64,000 nt of DNA. It comes from Saprospiraceae bacterium (GTDB lineage Bacteria > Bacteroidota > Bacteroidia > Chitinophagales > Saprospiraceae). Both the position numbers and the translations under genes were made by a program. The notes under the pieces are model-generated. The model was not told where the DNA came from, did not search any database, and worked only from the letters and a program-made list of their open reading frames with translations. Every line of letters begins with the position of its first letter. Within the stretch, counting starts at the first letter, position 1. The DNA lies in NCBI GenBank assembly GCA_016710235.1, contig JADJLG010000001.1:1-64000 (forward strand), read 5' to 3'. Shown in pieces: positions 17,543 to 27,669 of this stretch.

Positions 17543-20500
17543 TTGAAATACAATATTTTACATAACAAATATTATCTAATATATATTTATATTATTTGTT
17601 CCGGCAGTTTTTTGTTTGGCCAAACGCTTTCGAGTAAGCCTACTATTGTGGCAAATGCCTCGATGCTTAATCCCTGCAATCTGGTAGTCAACGCAGGACC
17701 TGATATCACCGTGTGTGAAGGCTCAGGGAAGATGCTCGATGGAGACGTGAGTGGCTCCAATTTTAGTTTTGAGTGGACTCCAGCTGATGGTTTGGATGAT
17801 CCTACTGCTTTAAAGCCCACTGCTTCTCCGTCTATGACCACAACTTATACGCTGACCGCAATGGCAACTTCAGACAATCTGATCAATAATGGGGATTTTG
17901 AAAATGGATCTATAGCTCCTGGATTAACCAATTACGTCTATGTGCCCGACGCTGTTCAGATCGCAACCAATTACGCCAACAATTACACGATCATAGACTA
18001 TCCCGCGATATCTGCACAGTTTGGTTGTGACACCCGGGGGACTTATTCTTTGGTCATCCATGGAAGTTCAGGCACCACCTTTTGGTGCCAAACCATACCG
18101 GTAAGTCCAAACACTGATTACAAACTCAGTTTTTGGTTGATGAGTGTGCTCAATTTTTTCTTTACACCAACTATACAACTAAAAATCAACAACACTGTAG
18201 TCGGGTCAAAGGCTACTTCAGGAGGTATATGCAGTTGGGATGAATTTACCGGGATGTGGAATTCCGGAGCTGCCACCTCGGCCACTATTTGCCTGACAAA
18301 TACAACCAGTGGCGGACTAGGAAACATTTGCGCTATAGATGATATCACTATGAAAGCTTGTTGTGTTGAAAAAGATCAAGTCAGAGTGGAGGTATTCAAG
18401 CTCAACATTAGCCTACAGGATCCTGGAGAGATCAACTGCAGAAATAGGCCTTTGAGACTTAATGGTCAAGGCTCTTCTTCGGGGCCTGGAATAAGCTATG
18501 AGTGGACTACTCAAGATGGCGTGATCCTCTCCGGAGCGAACACTTTGAATCCGGTCATCGATGCTCCGGGAACATACACTTTGAAAATAAAAGGACCCAA
18601 CGGTTGTGAAAAAGAGGAAAGCATCACTGTAGATGGCAATGTCCTTCCACCCGATATCATACTTACCAACACTGACCTCTCTTGTGCTAAACCCACTGCA
18701 AGGATCGAAGTGCGCTCAGCCACAAATCCTGTGGATATCATTTGGACAGGACCCGATAATTATTTCAGTAGTGATCCTGTGAATGATGTAACTCAAGAAG
18801 GCGATTACGAAGTATTGGTCACGGATCAATATGGATGCGAAACCAAAGGCAAGGTGACAGTAAAAGATTTTAGGTCTTCAGGAGCTCTAGCCATCAAAGG
18901 AGACACGATCAGCTGTTCGAAGGACAGTGCCTTACTAAAAGTGACGCATCAACTCAGCAAACCTGATTTCAGTTGGTATCACAAAGGCTCAAAAATTTCA
19001 GATACTTCATTCGTAGTTGTGAGGGACACGGGTTTTTATTATGTTTTTGCAAGAGACAGTTCGGGCTGCATAACAAAAGATTCTTTTTATGTACTCGACT
19101 TTAAGTCCAATATCCTGATTGACCTGGTGGCAGATACCATTGATTGCTTGAACTTGAGTGTTAAAATATTTGCAATCGTACCACTCACAGGTCAGGCAAG
19201 ATGGACAGGACCAAACCAATTTCTGTCCTATGATATGGAGCCCACAGTTTCAGATTCAGGCTGGTATTTTATTCATTTTTTAAGTAATGATGGATGTGTT
19301 GGTGAAGATTCTATTTTCATTGTGAAGTCCGCTGATGTCCCTGACATTTTTGTCAGTAAAGATGATACGCTCAATTGTATTCGGAAGCAGGTACTCATTT
19401 CAGGTGGGAGCAACACTGCAGGTACCAAGAAAGAATGGATGGGCCCAAATGGAATCATAGGAGATTTGGATAGTTTTCCGGTACTGGATCCGGGTGAATA
19501 TATTTTATTCGTAGAAGGAAAAAATGGATGTTTAATCAATAAATCGGTGAATATTTCAGTGGACACCGCTCATCCCCTCATCAGTCTGACAGCTGACACG
19601 ATTACTTGCAGGAGATCTAATTCACGCATCAGTATTACCGAACAAAAAAATGATACAAGTTCTATCGTTTGGACAGGTCCTTCTCAGTTTTCTGCAAACC
19701 ATAGTGTTGAATTTGTAATGCAAGCCGGTATCTATAAAGTTGTAGTTACGGCATTGAATGGATGCTCTCAAACTGATAGTATCCGGGTAAATGCAGATAC
19801 CATCAAACCGGACATCCTATTGAGCCTTGATAGTATCGATTGCAAGAGGTTAATTGCTCCGGTGAATTTCGTTGGAGATAGTACTCAATTTGTATTTGAA
19901 TGGAATGGACCAGGCGGTTTTAGCAGCTCAAATGCCGATCCAGGAATTAACAAGGGTGGCATTTATCAATTGAAAATTACAGGAAAAAACGGTTGTGAAA
20001 ATAATTACCAATTTACAGTTTTTGAGGACAGAAATATAGCCCCTATTTTCACATCAGCGGATACGATTTCATGCGGCAAAACAGCTTATATCGAATTGCG
20101 TGGAGCGCAACTGTACGAAAGTATAGAATGGAGCGGTCCTGGAGGATTTTCCTCATTACAAGCCAAAACTCCGGTAACGGATTCCGGATGGTATTTTATT
20201 AAAGTTGTTGGCTTGAACGGTTGTGAAAAAACGGATTCCATTTTTGTATTCCAAAAAGATAAATTGCCGGACATATTTGCCTTTGACGACAGTTTGACTT
20301 GCAATAGAACCCAAGTCATTCTTCAGGGAGGATCCGCCACAAATGGCGTAAGTTTTGAATGGAGTGGACCTGGATTTTTTTCCAGACTAAGAAATCCGGT
20401 AGTTGATTCTCCGGGCATTTATACTCTAAAAGTGATTGACGCAAATGGTTGTGTATCTGAAAAACAGATAGAAGTTTTTCTTAGAAAAAAAGCGAGCGAG

Positions 20501-21967
20501 TTGTTTATCATCAAATCAGATACAGTCATTAATTGTATAAATAATGGAATTCAAATCACCGGACTTGCAGGAGAATTGCTGACGGATTATTACTGGACGA
20601 CACCAGGAAATATTATTATCAAAGACAGCACCACACGAGCAAACGGTGGTGGCTGGTATAAATATATTATCACCAATCAATGGGGTTGTTCTGTGTCGGA
20701 TTCCATCTTTATCAATGACATTAGGAAGCTACCTCAAGTTCAAATTCCGGATACGAGTATCAATTGCCTAATTAAAGAGCAACAAATTAATCCAATCAGC
20801 ACTGAAAAAAACTTGCAGTTCAGTTGGATGGGCCCTGGAGGATTTCAATCCAATATATCAAATCCGATCATTTCCATTCCCGGAATCTATTCAGTCAGTA
20901 TTACAAATGCTGCAGGGTGCAGATTGGTAGAGCAGGTGGTTTTGTCAGCAGATACTTCCGGACCAGTTTTGAAAATTGCAAAGCAAGATATTTCTTGTCA
21001 ACGAGATAGTGCATTCGTCCTAATGAGTTCGGATAAGTCGAATACGCAATATGCATGGAGTGGACCTCAATCTTTCCTTTCGAATAGCGATCGGTTTTCT
21101 ACGGTCGATACTGGTACATATTTGTGCATTGCAACAGACCCACAAAATGGTTGCTCTACACTTATCACCGTTGACATCAAAAAAGATACAAACAATATTA
21201 AGAATATCGGACTCACCCAGGAGGATAATTACTGCCATAAATCTACTGGGTCAATTCAATTCAAAGACATTATAGGTGGAACTGAGCCTTTACTGTATTC
21301 AATCGATGGCGGAAAATCATTTTCCAACTCTGCGTTATTTGAAAACCTACCTGCGGGAATTTATGAATTGGTCATTCAAGATGCCAATGGTTGTAGTTTC
21401 TCCAGGCAAATAGAAATCAAAGATATACTGGGACACAAAGTAGCGCTGGGAAATGAAATTATCTTATCTTTAGATGAAAAGAAAACAATTCAAATTCAGT
21501 CTTCTTCGGATTCCACAGCATTTGTAAATATCCTGTGGTCCCCTTCTGATCAACTCTCCTGTGAAAATTGCTGGTCACCTGTAGTTACTGGAACAAAAGA
21601 TGAAACGATTTATCTGACGGTCACCGATACAAATGGCTGTACTTACCAAACGCAGATCAACATAAAAATCAATCAGGAAGCGTTTATCAGTATACCAAAT
21701 ATTTTTTCTCCAAATGGCGATCAAATCAATGATTATTTCTACCCTCAGGGGAATGAACAAATCCAGATTGAATTATTTGAAGTTTACGATCGATGGGGAG
21801 GTTTAGTATTCAGAACAAGTGAAGCAAAAATCAATGTGCCTGAAGATGGTTGGAATGGAACTTATAAAGGTGCTCTGCTCAATCCGGCAGTATTTGTTTA
21901 TGTCATTAAAGCAAAACATCCTCTGCAGGAATGGATTCTGAGCGGGGAAATTAATTTGATCAGATAA
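17543..21967 (+). CDS. Giant T9SS cargo with type B sorting domain
   Basis: A 1474-residue secreted protein. The start is TTG at 17543: a stop lies just upstream, and the frame then gives a usable signal peptide (about residues 1-27, ending LFGQ). A PKD-like domain (about 50-110) is followed by a carbohydrate-binding-like beta domain (about 113-275, NLINNGDFENGS to AIDDITMKACC). Next are about twelve repeats of 80-90 residues, each with an early Cys, a WxGP-type core and a terminal NGC. The C terminus is a gliding-motility-associated type B domain (IFSPNGDQINDYF). It is probably exported by the T9SS, like SprB-type adhesins, but is not assigned to a named gene. Confidence 0.9.
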   Translation: MKYNILHNKYYLIYIYIICSGSFLFGQTLSSKPTIVANASMLNPCNLVVNAGPDITVCEGSGKMLDGDVSGSNFSFEWTPADGLDDPTALKPTASPSMTTTYTLTAMATSDNLINNGDFENGSIAPGLTNYVYVPDAVQIATNYANNYTIIDYPAISAQFGCDTRGTYSLVIHGSSGTTFWCQTIPVSPNTDYKLSFWLMSVLNFFFTPTIQLKINNTVVGSKATSGGICSWDEFTGMWNSGAATSATICLTNTTSGGLGNICAIDDITMKACCVEKDQVRVEVFKLNISLQDPGEINCRNRPLRLNGQGSSSGPGISYEWTTQDGVILSGANTLNPVIDAPGTYTLKIKGPNGCEKEESITVDGNVLPPDIILTNTDLSCAKPTARIEVRSATNPVDIIWTGPDNYFSSDPVNDVTQEGDYEVLVTDQYGCETKGKVTVKDFRSSGALAIKGDTISCSKDSALLKVTHQLSKPDFSWYHKGSKISDTSFVVVRDTGFYYVFARDSSGCITKDSFYVLDFKSNILIDLVADTIDCLNLSVKIFAIVPLTGQARWTGPNQFLSYDMEPTVSDSGWYFIHFLSNDGCVGEDSIFIVKSADVPDIFVSKDDTLNCIRKQVLISGGSNTAGTKKEWMGPNGIIGDLDSFPVLDPGEYILFVEGKNGCLINKSVNISVDTAHPLISLTADTITCRRSNSRISITEQKNDTSSIVWTGPSQFSANHSVEFVMQAGIYKVVVTALNGCSQTDSIRVNADTIKPDILLSLDSIDCKRLIAPVNFVGDSTQFVFEWNGPGGFSSSNADPGINKGGIYQLKITGKNGCENNYQFTVFEDRNIAPIFTSADTISCGKTAYIELRGAQLYESIEWSGPGGFSSLQAKTPVTDSGWYFIKVVGLNGCEKTDSIFVFQKDKLPDIFAFDDSLTCNRTQVILQGGSATNGVSFEWSGPGFFSRLRNPVVDSPGIYTLKVIDANGCVSEKQIEVFLRKKASELFIIKSDTVINCINNGIQITGLAGELLTDYYWTTPGNIIIKDSTTRANGGGWYKYIITNQWGCSVSDSIFINDIRKLPQVQIPDTSINCLIKEQQINPISTEKNLQFSWMGPGGFQSNISNPIISIPGIYSVSITNAAGCRLVEQVVLSADTSGPVLKIAKQDISCQRDSAFVLMSSDKSNTQYAWSGPQSFLSNSDRFSTVDTGTYLCIATDPQNGCSTLITVDIKKDTNNIKNIGLTQEDNYCHKSTGSIQFKDIIGGTEPLLYSIDGGKSFSNSALFENLPAGIYELVIQDANGCSFSRQIEIKDILGHKVALGNEIILSLDEKKTIQIQSSSDSTAFVNILWSPSDQLSCENCWSPVVTGTKDETIYLTVTDTNGCTYQTQINIKINQEAFISIPNIFSPNGDQINDYFYPQGNEQIQIELFEVYDRWGGLVFRTSEAKINVPEDGWNGTYKGALLNPAVFVYVIKAKHPLQEWILSGEINLIR

Positions 21968-21977
21968 AATTATAAAA

Positions 21978-22622
21978 TTGAATTTCATAAATCAAATTTC
22001 TGAGATACTCGACTATTGCGATAAAAATACATCGCCACAAGACGAGGTATTGCATGAGTTGGAAAGGCAAACTCATCTCACCACACTTTCACCACAGATG
22101 ATATCAGGTCATTATCAAGGCAGATTGTTGTCCGTCATCAGCCGGTTGATCAAGCCGACAAATATTTTGGAAATCGGTACATTTACTTGCTACAGTGCGC
22201 TGTGTCTTGCAGAAGGGCTGGAAGTCAACGGTAATGTACATACCATCGATCCATGCAGGGATTATGATGAGTTGATCATGAATGTCGCATCAAAGTCTCC
22301 ATATTTTTCAAATATCATCAGATACAAAGATCCTGCTGAGGAAATTTTGCCACAGATGGAAAATGTATGGGATCTGGTTTTTGTTGATGCAGTCAAGCAA
22401 GACTATCCATTATATTTTTCAATGGTCAAAAACAAAGTCAGAGCCGGTGGAGTGGTTATCGCTGACAATGTACTACTTTATGCTGAAGTTCTCAAAGAAA
22501 ATAAAAATGCTTCAGCTCAGGCCCTGGATTCGTATAATCAAAGCAGAGTGGCGGACAGAGACTGGACAAGCATCATCCTACCAATTCGTGATGGCCTATC
22601 TATTTCCGTTAAAAACAAATAA
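21978..22622 (+). CDS. SAM-dependent O-methyltransferase (caffeoyl-CoA type)
   Basis: A 214-residue class I methyltransferase of the O-methyltransferase family 3 type. It starts with TTG at 21978; no in-frame ATG is better placed. The SAM-binding motif NILEIGTFTCYSALCLAEGL lies at about 56-75, with an acidic residue in HTIDPCRDYDE, then the metal-binding VFVDAVKQDY and GGVVIADNVLL stretches. The family methylates catechol-like hydroxyls in a Mg-dependent way. It begins 11 bp after the cargo gene and precedes a GNAT-like gene by 9 bp, so an operon is likely, although the shared role is unclear. Confidence 0.9.
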   Translation: MNFINQISEILDYCDKNTSPQDEVLHELERQTHLTTLSPQMISGHYQGRLLSVISRLIKPTNILEIGTFTCYSALCLAEGLEVNGNVHTIDPCRDYDELIMNVASKSPYFSNIIRYKDPAEEILPQMENVWDLVFVDAVKQDYPLYFSMVKNKVRAGGVVIADNVLLYAEVLKENKNASAQALDSYNQSRVADRDWTSIILPIRDGLSISVKNK

Positions 22623-22630
22623 TTTGCCCA

Positions 22631-23500
22631 ATGTGGAAAATTATTCACAAGGAAGACATCTCATACGATTCCGATTTTTTTGAACATAATGCAAATATGC
22701 ATATGTTATATAAGACAAACTCCATTTTCATACAGGCAGCTCACAGCAAAATCATTCTACCTCTTCATAGTAAAAAATTACTGTTTCTGAATAAATTGAT
22801 TCAGGAATTATTTATTCAAAAATATTTCATTAGCGAACAATGCACACCAGAAGAAAAGGATAAGCTTCTTGCTTTTCTTATGAATCATTTTTCATGTGGA
22901 TCCATATCACTAGATGCGGAAATTTCTACTCCTACTCAAGTACATTTAGCTCAAAAAACAAATTTTATAATTCCGATTCAATCTGATTACGAACAAATCT
23001 ACTCCAGATTCAACACGCATCACCGGAGAGCAATTGCAAAAAGTGATCATCTTGAATACTCAGAAAATATGGATGTTGCTGCGTTTATAGATTTTTATTT
23101 TTCGAACAGAAACCAAAATATCCAAAAAAAAATATTGGATCGGCAATTTTTCGAAAAACTGATTCATTTTCATCTACGGCATGATAGCGGCTTTATTTCC
23201 AATATATCTGCTGGATCATGTTTGGCTGCCTGCTTTTTTATTCGTGACAATCATCGAATTGTTTATCTGATACCTGTGAGCAGCTCGGAAGGAATGAGGT
23301 CGCATGCCATGGCCCAACTGATCAATCAGGTGATCAAACGGAATTCAAAGAGCAATTTGATTTTTGATTTTGAAGGTTCAGAATTACCCGGAGTAAGACA
23401 ATTTATACAAGGTTTTTCACCTCAATCTCAAGCCTACTATAATTATCAATGGAATAACCATCCGCTTTGTAAATGGACCCTGGCTCTAAAAAAAATTTGA
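22631..23500 (+). CDS. GNAT-fold acyltransferase (FemAB/BioF2-like)
   Basis: A 289-residue soluble protein. The central YSRFNTHHRRAIAKSDHLE (about 120-140) and the C-terminal LIFDFEGSELPGVRQFIQGF (about 238-257) resemble GNAT_6/FemAB-type acyltransferases of Bacteroidota, which move amino-acyl or acyl groups onto cell-wall or lipid targets. No signal peptide is present. It follows the methyltransferase by 8 bp, and its 3' end overlaps the convergent Omp85-type gene by 15 bp. The substrate is not predictable here. Confidence 0.65.
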   Translation: MWKIIHKEDISYDSDFFEHNANMHMLYKTNSIFIQAAHSKIILPLHSKKLLFLNKLIQELFIQKYFISEQCTPEEKDKLLAFLMNHFSCGSISLDAEISTPTQVHLAQKTNFIIPIQSDYEQIYSRFNTHHRRAIAKSDHLEYSENMDVAAFIDFYFSNRNQNIQKKILDRQFFEKLIHFHLRHDSGFISNISAGSCLAACFFIRDNHRIVYLIPVSSSEGMRSHAMAQLINQVIKRNSKSNLIFDFEGSELPGVRQFIQGFSPQSQAYYNYQWNNHPLCKWTLALKKI

Positions 23501-25249
23501 ATATCCGAAATGTACTTTTATCGCATCCCACTGCAAAGGCTGAGATCCTGACTTTCCCCAGGCAAATTGAAATGTAAAATCGCCAACCTTTGTCCCGAAT
23601 TGCATACCAATGCCTGTACCAAAGTAATTCCTTGAGATCAAAGATTCTTGTAATGGAGTTTGTGCGAACATATAATCAACAAACCATTGTAAAAAACTTT
23701 TTCTGTCCAGTTTGAATCGGATTTCCTGGGACAACCATGCATAATTTTGCAGCCACAATTCTCCCTGATTAAAACCTCTGATGGAATTGAAGCCGCCCTC
23801 GCGGTATAGCTCATTAGATCTCAGGTTTTGAGCTGAATAATGGTATTTGACTTTGATCGCTGATCTGGAAACGAAAATTTTATACAAGGGATGAAAATAT
23901 TCACCCGAAATATCAGCTACAATGTTCCATTTGTTTTGCTGCAGGCTATCCAATTCATGCATTAACTGTACATTTTCTTCCAGATATTTATTCAGGGCGA
24001 GTGGTAGCTTATAATTTTTTCTTCCCAATTGCAATCCAAAATTCCATTTCCATCCTTCTCCTGGATATCTGATGTCGTCTAATAAATTCTGTTTAGCAAA
24101 AAATCCTCCTAATCTCTGTACAAAGTCCAGTTGATCCGGCAGTCTCCCAGATTGAATGATTGAGCTACTATCTGCCTGGATGATGAATGATTGTAAAAAT
24201 TTATAATTCATCCCGAGCAATAAATCCCCTGTGAATTTATGTTGAACACGGCCATCATGTTCAAGGGACAAGAAATTTTCCTGATTTTTTATCATTTTGA
24301 AATAATACGCAATTCCAATTGGTAGTATTTGAATATAAGGAAAATCAAAAAAGCTATAAAACTGACTGGTTGCAGGATCGAGATTCTCATATTTGAGATA
24401 AATTTCTTCACCAAGTTTCAATGAATTCCATAAATCAACTTCTGCCTCTCCTGCCAATTTATATTTCTGAGTCGATTGAGAATTTATCCTGACTAATCCA
24501 AGGAGGACATTCAATTTATTTGAAGGTTTTTTCTTCAAATATAACCAGACCTGTGCCTGACTTCCAAAAAATAATAAACGGGGAGAATGATCTAAATCCA
24601 GATATGGTAATCGGCGAATTTTCTTCTCCATTTGTGACAATTTAGATTGATCAAAAATGGATTGATAATGAAAGTCCAATTCGTAGTTTAAATATTTCTC
24701 TCGCAATAATTCTTTTGGTTTCTGGTACAATCTACTGAAATTTACTTTTTTGCCTTTGTCTATAAATATCTCCATCTGCAGAGAATCATTTGACAACATC
24801 AGAGTATTTGTCCTGATTACACTGAACGGGTAACCTACTTCTGAATTCCGCTTGATATATGATAAAATTTCATACTCTACTTTTTGTACATCAATCGGAT
24901 GATGATTTGAGTTTAATTCTGGAAATTGTGTTGAACTATCCGTTGCATGCACTACAAATTTTATATTCTGCACCTTGCTACCCAGAGAATAAAGTACTAC
25001 AGCTGTATCCTTTGTCTTCCAACTGAGATCCATCCCTGTTGACAAGTAACCTTCCTTCAACAATTGTAGATATTTAGATTGCAATGATTGAACCAATTGA
25101 ACGCTATCTGAATATACCAAATAAATTTTGGACAAACTTACTTTATTTTGATCTCGGACATGCTGTTCCAAAACCAATGGCTGTGCAAACAGATTGAGAT
25201 GAATACACGTCAGAAGAAACGCAAGTAAATACTTACATTTGCACATCAT
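23486..25249 (-). CDS. Omp85-family outer-membrane protein (BamA/TamA-like)
   Basis: A 587-residue protein with a signal peptide (ending LNLFAQ). The N-terminal 200 residues look like POTRA-like domains and the rest is a 16-strand barrel. The loop-6 signature of the superfamily is present as SIRGFNQGELWL. The C terminus ends in aromatic-rich strand residues (KVHFGYSNFF). Members include TamA and small BamA-like translocases; which function it has is unclear. Its start is overlapped by the hemW start on the other strand. Confidence 0.8.
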   Translation of the reverse strand: MMCKCKYLLAFLLTCIHLNLFAQPLVLEQHVRDQNKVSLSKIYLVYSDSVQLVQSLQSKYLQLLKEGYLSTGMDLSWKTKDTAVVLYSLGSKVQNIKFVVHATDSSTQFPELNSNHHPIDVQKVEYEILSYIKRNSEVGYPFSVIRTNTLMLSNDSLQMEIFIDKGKKVNFSRLYQKPKELLREKYLNYELDFHYQSIFDQSKLSQMEKKIRRLPYLDLDHSPRLLFFGSQAQVWLYLKKKPSNKLNVLLGLVRINSQSTQKYKLAGEAEVDLWNSLKLGEEIYLKYENLDPATSQFYSFFDFPYIQILPIGIAYYFKMIKNQENFLSLEHDGRVQHKFTGDLLLGMNYKFLQSFIIQADSSSIIQSGRLPDQLDFVQRLGGFFAKQNLLDDIRYPGEGWKWNFGLQLGRKNYKLPLALNKYLEENVQLMHELDSLQQNKWNIVADISGEYFHPLYKIFVSRSAIKVKYHYSAQNLRSNELYREGGFNSIRGFNQGELWLQNYAWLSQEIRFKLDRKSFLQWFVDYMFAQTPLQESLISRNYFGTGIGMQFGTKVGDFTFQFAWGKSGSQPLQWDAIKVHFGYSNFF

Positions 25250-26369
25250 GATTGAAGCGGGGCTTTATCTGCATATACCATTTTGTCGTCGTAAATGTAA
25301 TTATTGCAATTTTCATTTTTCTACAAATCTGTCTTACCGCAAAAGAATGATAGATTGTATAACGAAAGAAATTCAAAATTGCTTATCCAACCGCGATCAA
25401 ATTGCATTCCGGACTATTTATTTTGGTGGAGGCACTCCCTCGATTCTTGACGAATTTGAACTGAATTCATTACTGGACAAGATTTCACAATATGTAAACT
25501 GGTCCGATGTACAGGAGTTTACATTTGAAGCAAATCCGGACGACATCTATGGCAATAAACTTAAACTCTGGAGACAGCTAGGAGTCAATCGACTCAGCAT
25601 CGGTGTACAGTCTTTTGTGCAGGAAGAGTTAGTTTGGATGAACAGAATACATGATTCAAATCAAGCTCGGACAGCTATATTACAAGCTCAAGACCAGGGA
25701 ATTGATAATTTGAGCATTGATTTGATTTATGGATTGATCCACGCTCAGCCTTCTTCTTTAGCTTACAATTTGTCCATCATGAATGATTTATCAGTTCCAC
25801 ATTTTTCGGCTTATGCATTGACTATTGAGGAGAATACGAAACTGGCTTATGATATTAAGAAGGGACAATCTTTACCACCGGATGAGAATTTTCAAATCAA
25901 TCAATTTGATGAAATTCTTGATTTCTGTTTTGAAAACCATTTTGAGGATTACGAAATTTCCAATTACGCAAAAAAAGGATTTCGATCATTACATAATTCG
26001 AATTATTGGAATGGGAGTATGTATTTTGGATTTGGCCCATCTGCACATTCTTTTGTAGATGGAATACGATACGAATCTCTCAAAAATAACGCATTGTACA
26101 TGAATGCTGTCGAATCCGGTTTGGATACCAGGCAAGCTGAAGAAATGACAGATGACACCAGGTGGAATGAACACATTATGTTGCGATTGAGAACGAAAGA
26201 TGGATTGAACACTGAGCCACTGAATGGAAGTCCTCATTATGGCTCTCTCCTCAATAATCTCAATCAATTGGTTGATGACGGCTATTTACTTCGTGAGGGA
26301 GAGGTATTTAGGTTTACCCGCAAAGGAAAATATATTGCTGATCATCTGGTATCAGAACTTTTTGTGTAA
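25248..26369 (+). CDS. hemW: HemW, radical-SAM haem chaperone
   Basis: A 373-residue radical-SAM protein. From the ATG at 25248, CRRKCNYC gives the CxxxCxxC [4Fe-4S] motif at C13, C17 and C20, followed by an aromatic residue and FHFST as in HemW. HemN-type proteins have a different N terminus and an additional HemN_C domain; the HemW C-terminal domain is visible in MLRLRTKDGLNTE. HemW binds haem and helps transfer it to respiratory enzymes, and it does not oxidise coproporphyrinogen. The start codon overlaps the first codon of the divergent Omp85-type gene. Confidence is high in the family, moderate in the exact role. Confidence 0.92.
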   Translation: MIEAGLYLHIPFCRRKCNYCNFHFSTNLSYRKRMIDCITKEIQNCLSNRDQIAFRTIYFGGGTPSILDEFELNSLLDKISQYVNWSDVQEFTFEANPDDIYGNKLKLWRQLGVNRLSIGVQSFVQEELVWMNRIHDSNQARTAILQAQDQGIDNLSIDLIYGLIHAQPSSLAYNLSIMNDLSVPHFSAYALTIEENTKLAYDIKKGQSLPPDENFQINQFDEILDFCFENHFEDYEISNYAKKGFRSLHNSNYWNGSMYFGFGPSAHSFVDGIRYESLKNNALYMNAVESGLDTRQAEEMTDDTRWNEHIMLRLRTKDGLNTEPLNGSPHYGSLLNNLNQLVDDGYLLREGEVFRFTRKGKYIADHLVSELFV

Positions 26370-26486
26370 AAGCGTCCCGGGGATCAAAGTTAGATTGCAT
26401 ACACATTAAGTATTTGTTAATATCTCTGTCCAAAACTGATGATGAATTAAAATAAACCCAATTTTGTGTGTTCAAAAATAGATATT

Positions 26487-27530
26487 ATGAATAAAGTGAT
26501 ATTGTCCCTCCTAGCGATTATTTTGATGATCAGTGCATGTAAGAATGATCCAAAAGGAGCTCAACAAATGCCACCGGAAGCGACCGACCCTGCAAGATCA
26601 GGTGAAGCCTATTCGATGACTCTGGATGGCAAAAAGCTTATGGAGTGGAATGAACCCGCAGAAATTAAAGCCAAAAATGATGCTGCAATATCGAACACAA
26701 GGACCAGATATTTACAAGGTCTAAATGATGTCACAAGATATCTGGAATACGCAAAATCCTATTTAGCGGACGGACATGTTGAAAATGCAATTTCAATTTT
26801 GGACAAAGCTGCGGCAAAATTTGAAAACACTGCAGACGTATTCTATTGGAGAGGTGAGGCAAAAATAAAGGGACGCCAGTTTGCAGAAGCCAACTCAGAC
26901 TTCTGGAAAGCCGCTAAATTAATGGAAACTCAACAGGGATATAAAGGACTCGTCAGGTTGACAGGTATTGATTCTATACTCAATCCATCCTTGCATTATC
27001 TGAACTATCAGGGCATGGGGATGAGCTACCAAGCAGCCGGAGAACTCAACAGCGCTGATAAGATGTATGAAGTGTGTGGCGATTTTTCCACCAATCCGGA
27101 TTTATGGACAGTATCCTATTATTACCAGTATCAAAATTATGCGCGCTCAGGGAACGAAACAGGAGCTAAGGAAGTGATGGCTACTGTGGACAAATCAAAG
27201 CAGACCCTACCACCCTTCAAGCCTTATCTGGATGCTTTGTTATATTGGAAAGGAGATATTGCAGAAGATGACCTTGTGGATTTAGATCAAATGCCACATT
27301 CCTCCGAAGAAGCCAGACCGTGGCTCATCAAGGCTTATGCTCTGGTGGTGAAAGCCATGATCGAAAAGAAAAACGACAAAGCTTTGGAATATTGCAACAA
27401 AATATTGAGCTGTGGCTACTGGGCTCAGTATCCTTATATCCTTGCAGAATCCGATGCTCTTCGCATACGTAAAATCCAGATCCCGAAAACCGACGTGATC
27501 GACATCCGTGGGACTTCCAAACCAAACTAA
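26487..27530 (+). CDS. TPR lipoprotein
   Basis: A 347-residue protein from the ATG at 26487. The leader ends MISACKND with the lipidated Cys at about residue 18. The rest is tetratricopeptide-like: YLADGHVENAISILDKAAAKF and VFYWRGEAKIKGRQFAEANSD are typical helical pairs, continuing to the end. It probably stands as a periplasmic or surface interaction platform. There is no partner gene next to it that would define its complex. Another in-frame start at 26466 would not give a good signal peptide. Confidence 0.75.
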   Translation: MNKVILSLLAIILMISACKNDPKGAQQMPPEATDPARSGEAYSMTLDGKKLMEWNEPAEIKAKNDAAISNTRTRYLQGLNDVTRYLEYAKSYLADGHVENAISILDKAAAKFENTADVFYWRGEAKIKGRQFAEANSDFWKAAKLMETQQGYKGLVRLTGIDSILNPSLHYLNYQGMGMSYQAAGELNSADKMYEVCGDFSTNPDLWTVSYYYQYQNYARSGNETGAKEVMATVDKSKQTLPPFKPYLDALLYWKGDIAEDDLVDLDQMPHSSEEARPWLIKAYALVVKAMIEKKNDKALEYCNKILSCGYWAQYPYILAESDALRIRKIQIPKTDVIDIRGTSKPN

Positions 27531-27610
27531 TTCTAGTCGGTTTTTTCTGAATTTTGGTCGAACAATTAGCTGCTTTCTTGCATGAATTGAAAGCGAAGAG
27601 GAATCTATTT

Positions 27611-27641
27611 TTGATCTGATTCGTTAGTATTCTTATATTTC
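27611..27641 (+). promoter_or_regulatory. Promoter of the SPFH gene
   Basis: TTG at 27611-27613 and TATATTTC at 27634-27641 are separated by 20 nt, which fits the Bacteroidota TTG-N19/20-TAnnTTTG layout with one mismatch. The start codon lies 28 bp downstream. Confidence 0.5.
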
Positions 27642-27669
27642 AAATGTATTGAAATATTAAACAATTCAC

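Noticed and set aside
18420..21200. CRISPR or tandem DNA repeat array in the giant gene
   Set aside because: The periodicity is at protein level (80-90 residues); the DNA repeats are too diverged and coding.
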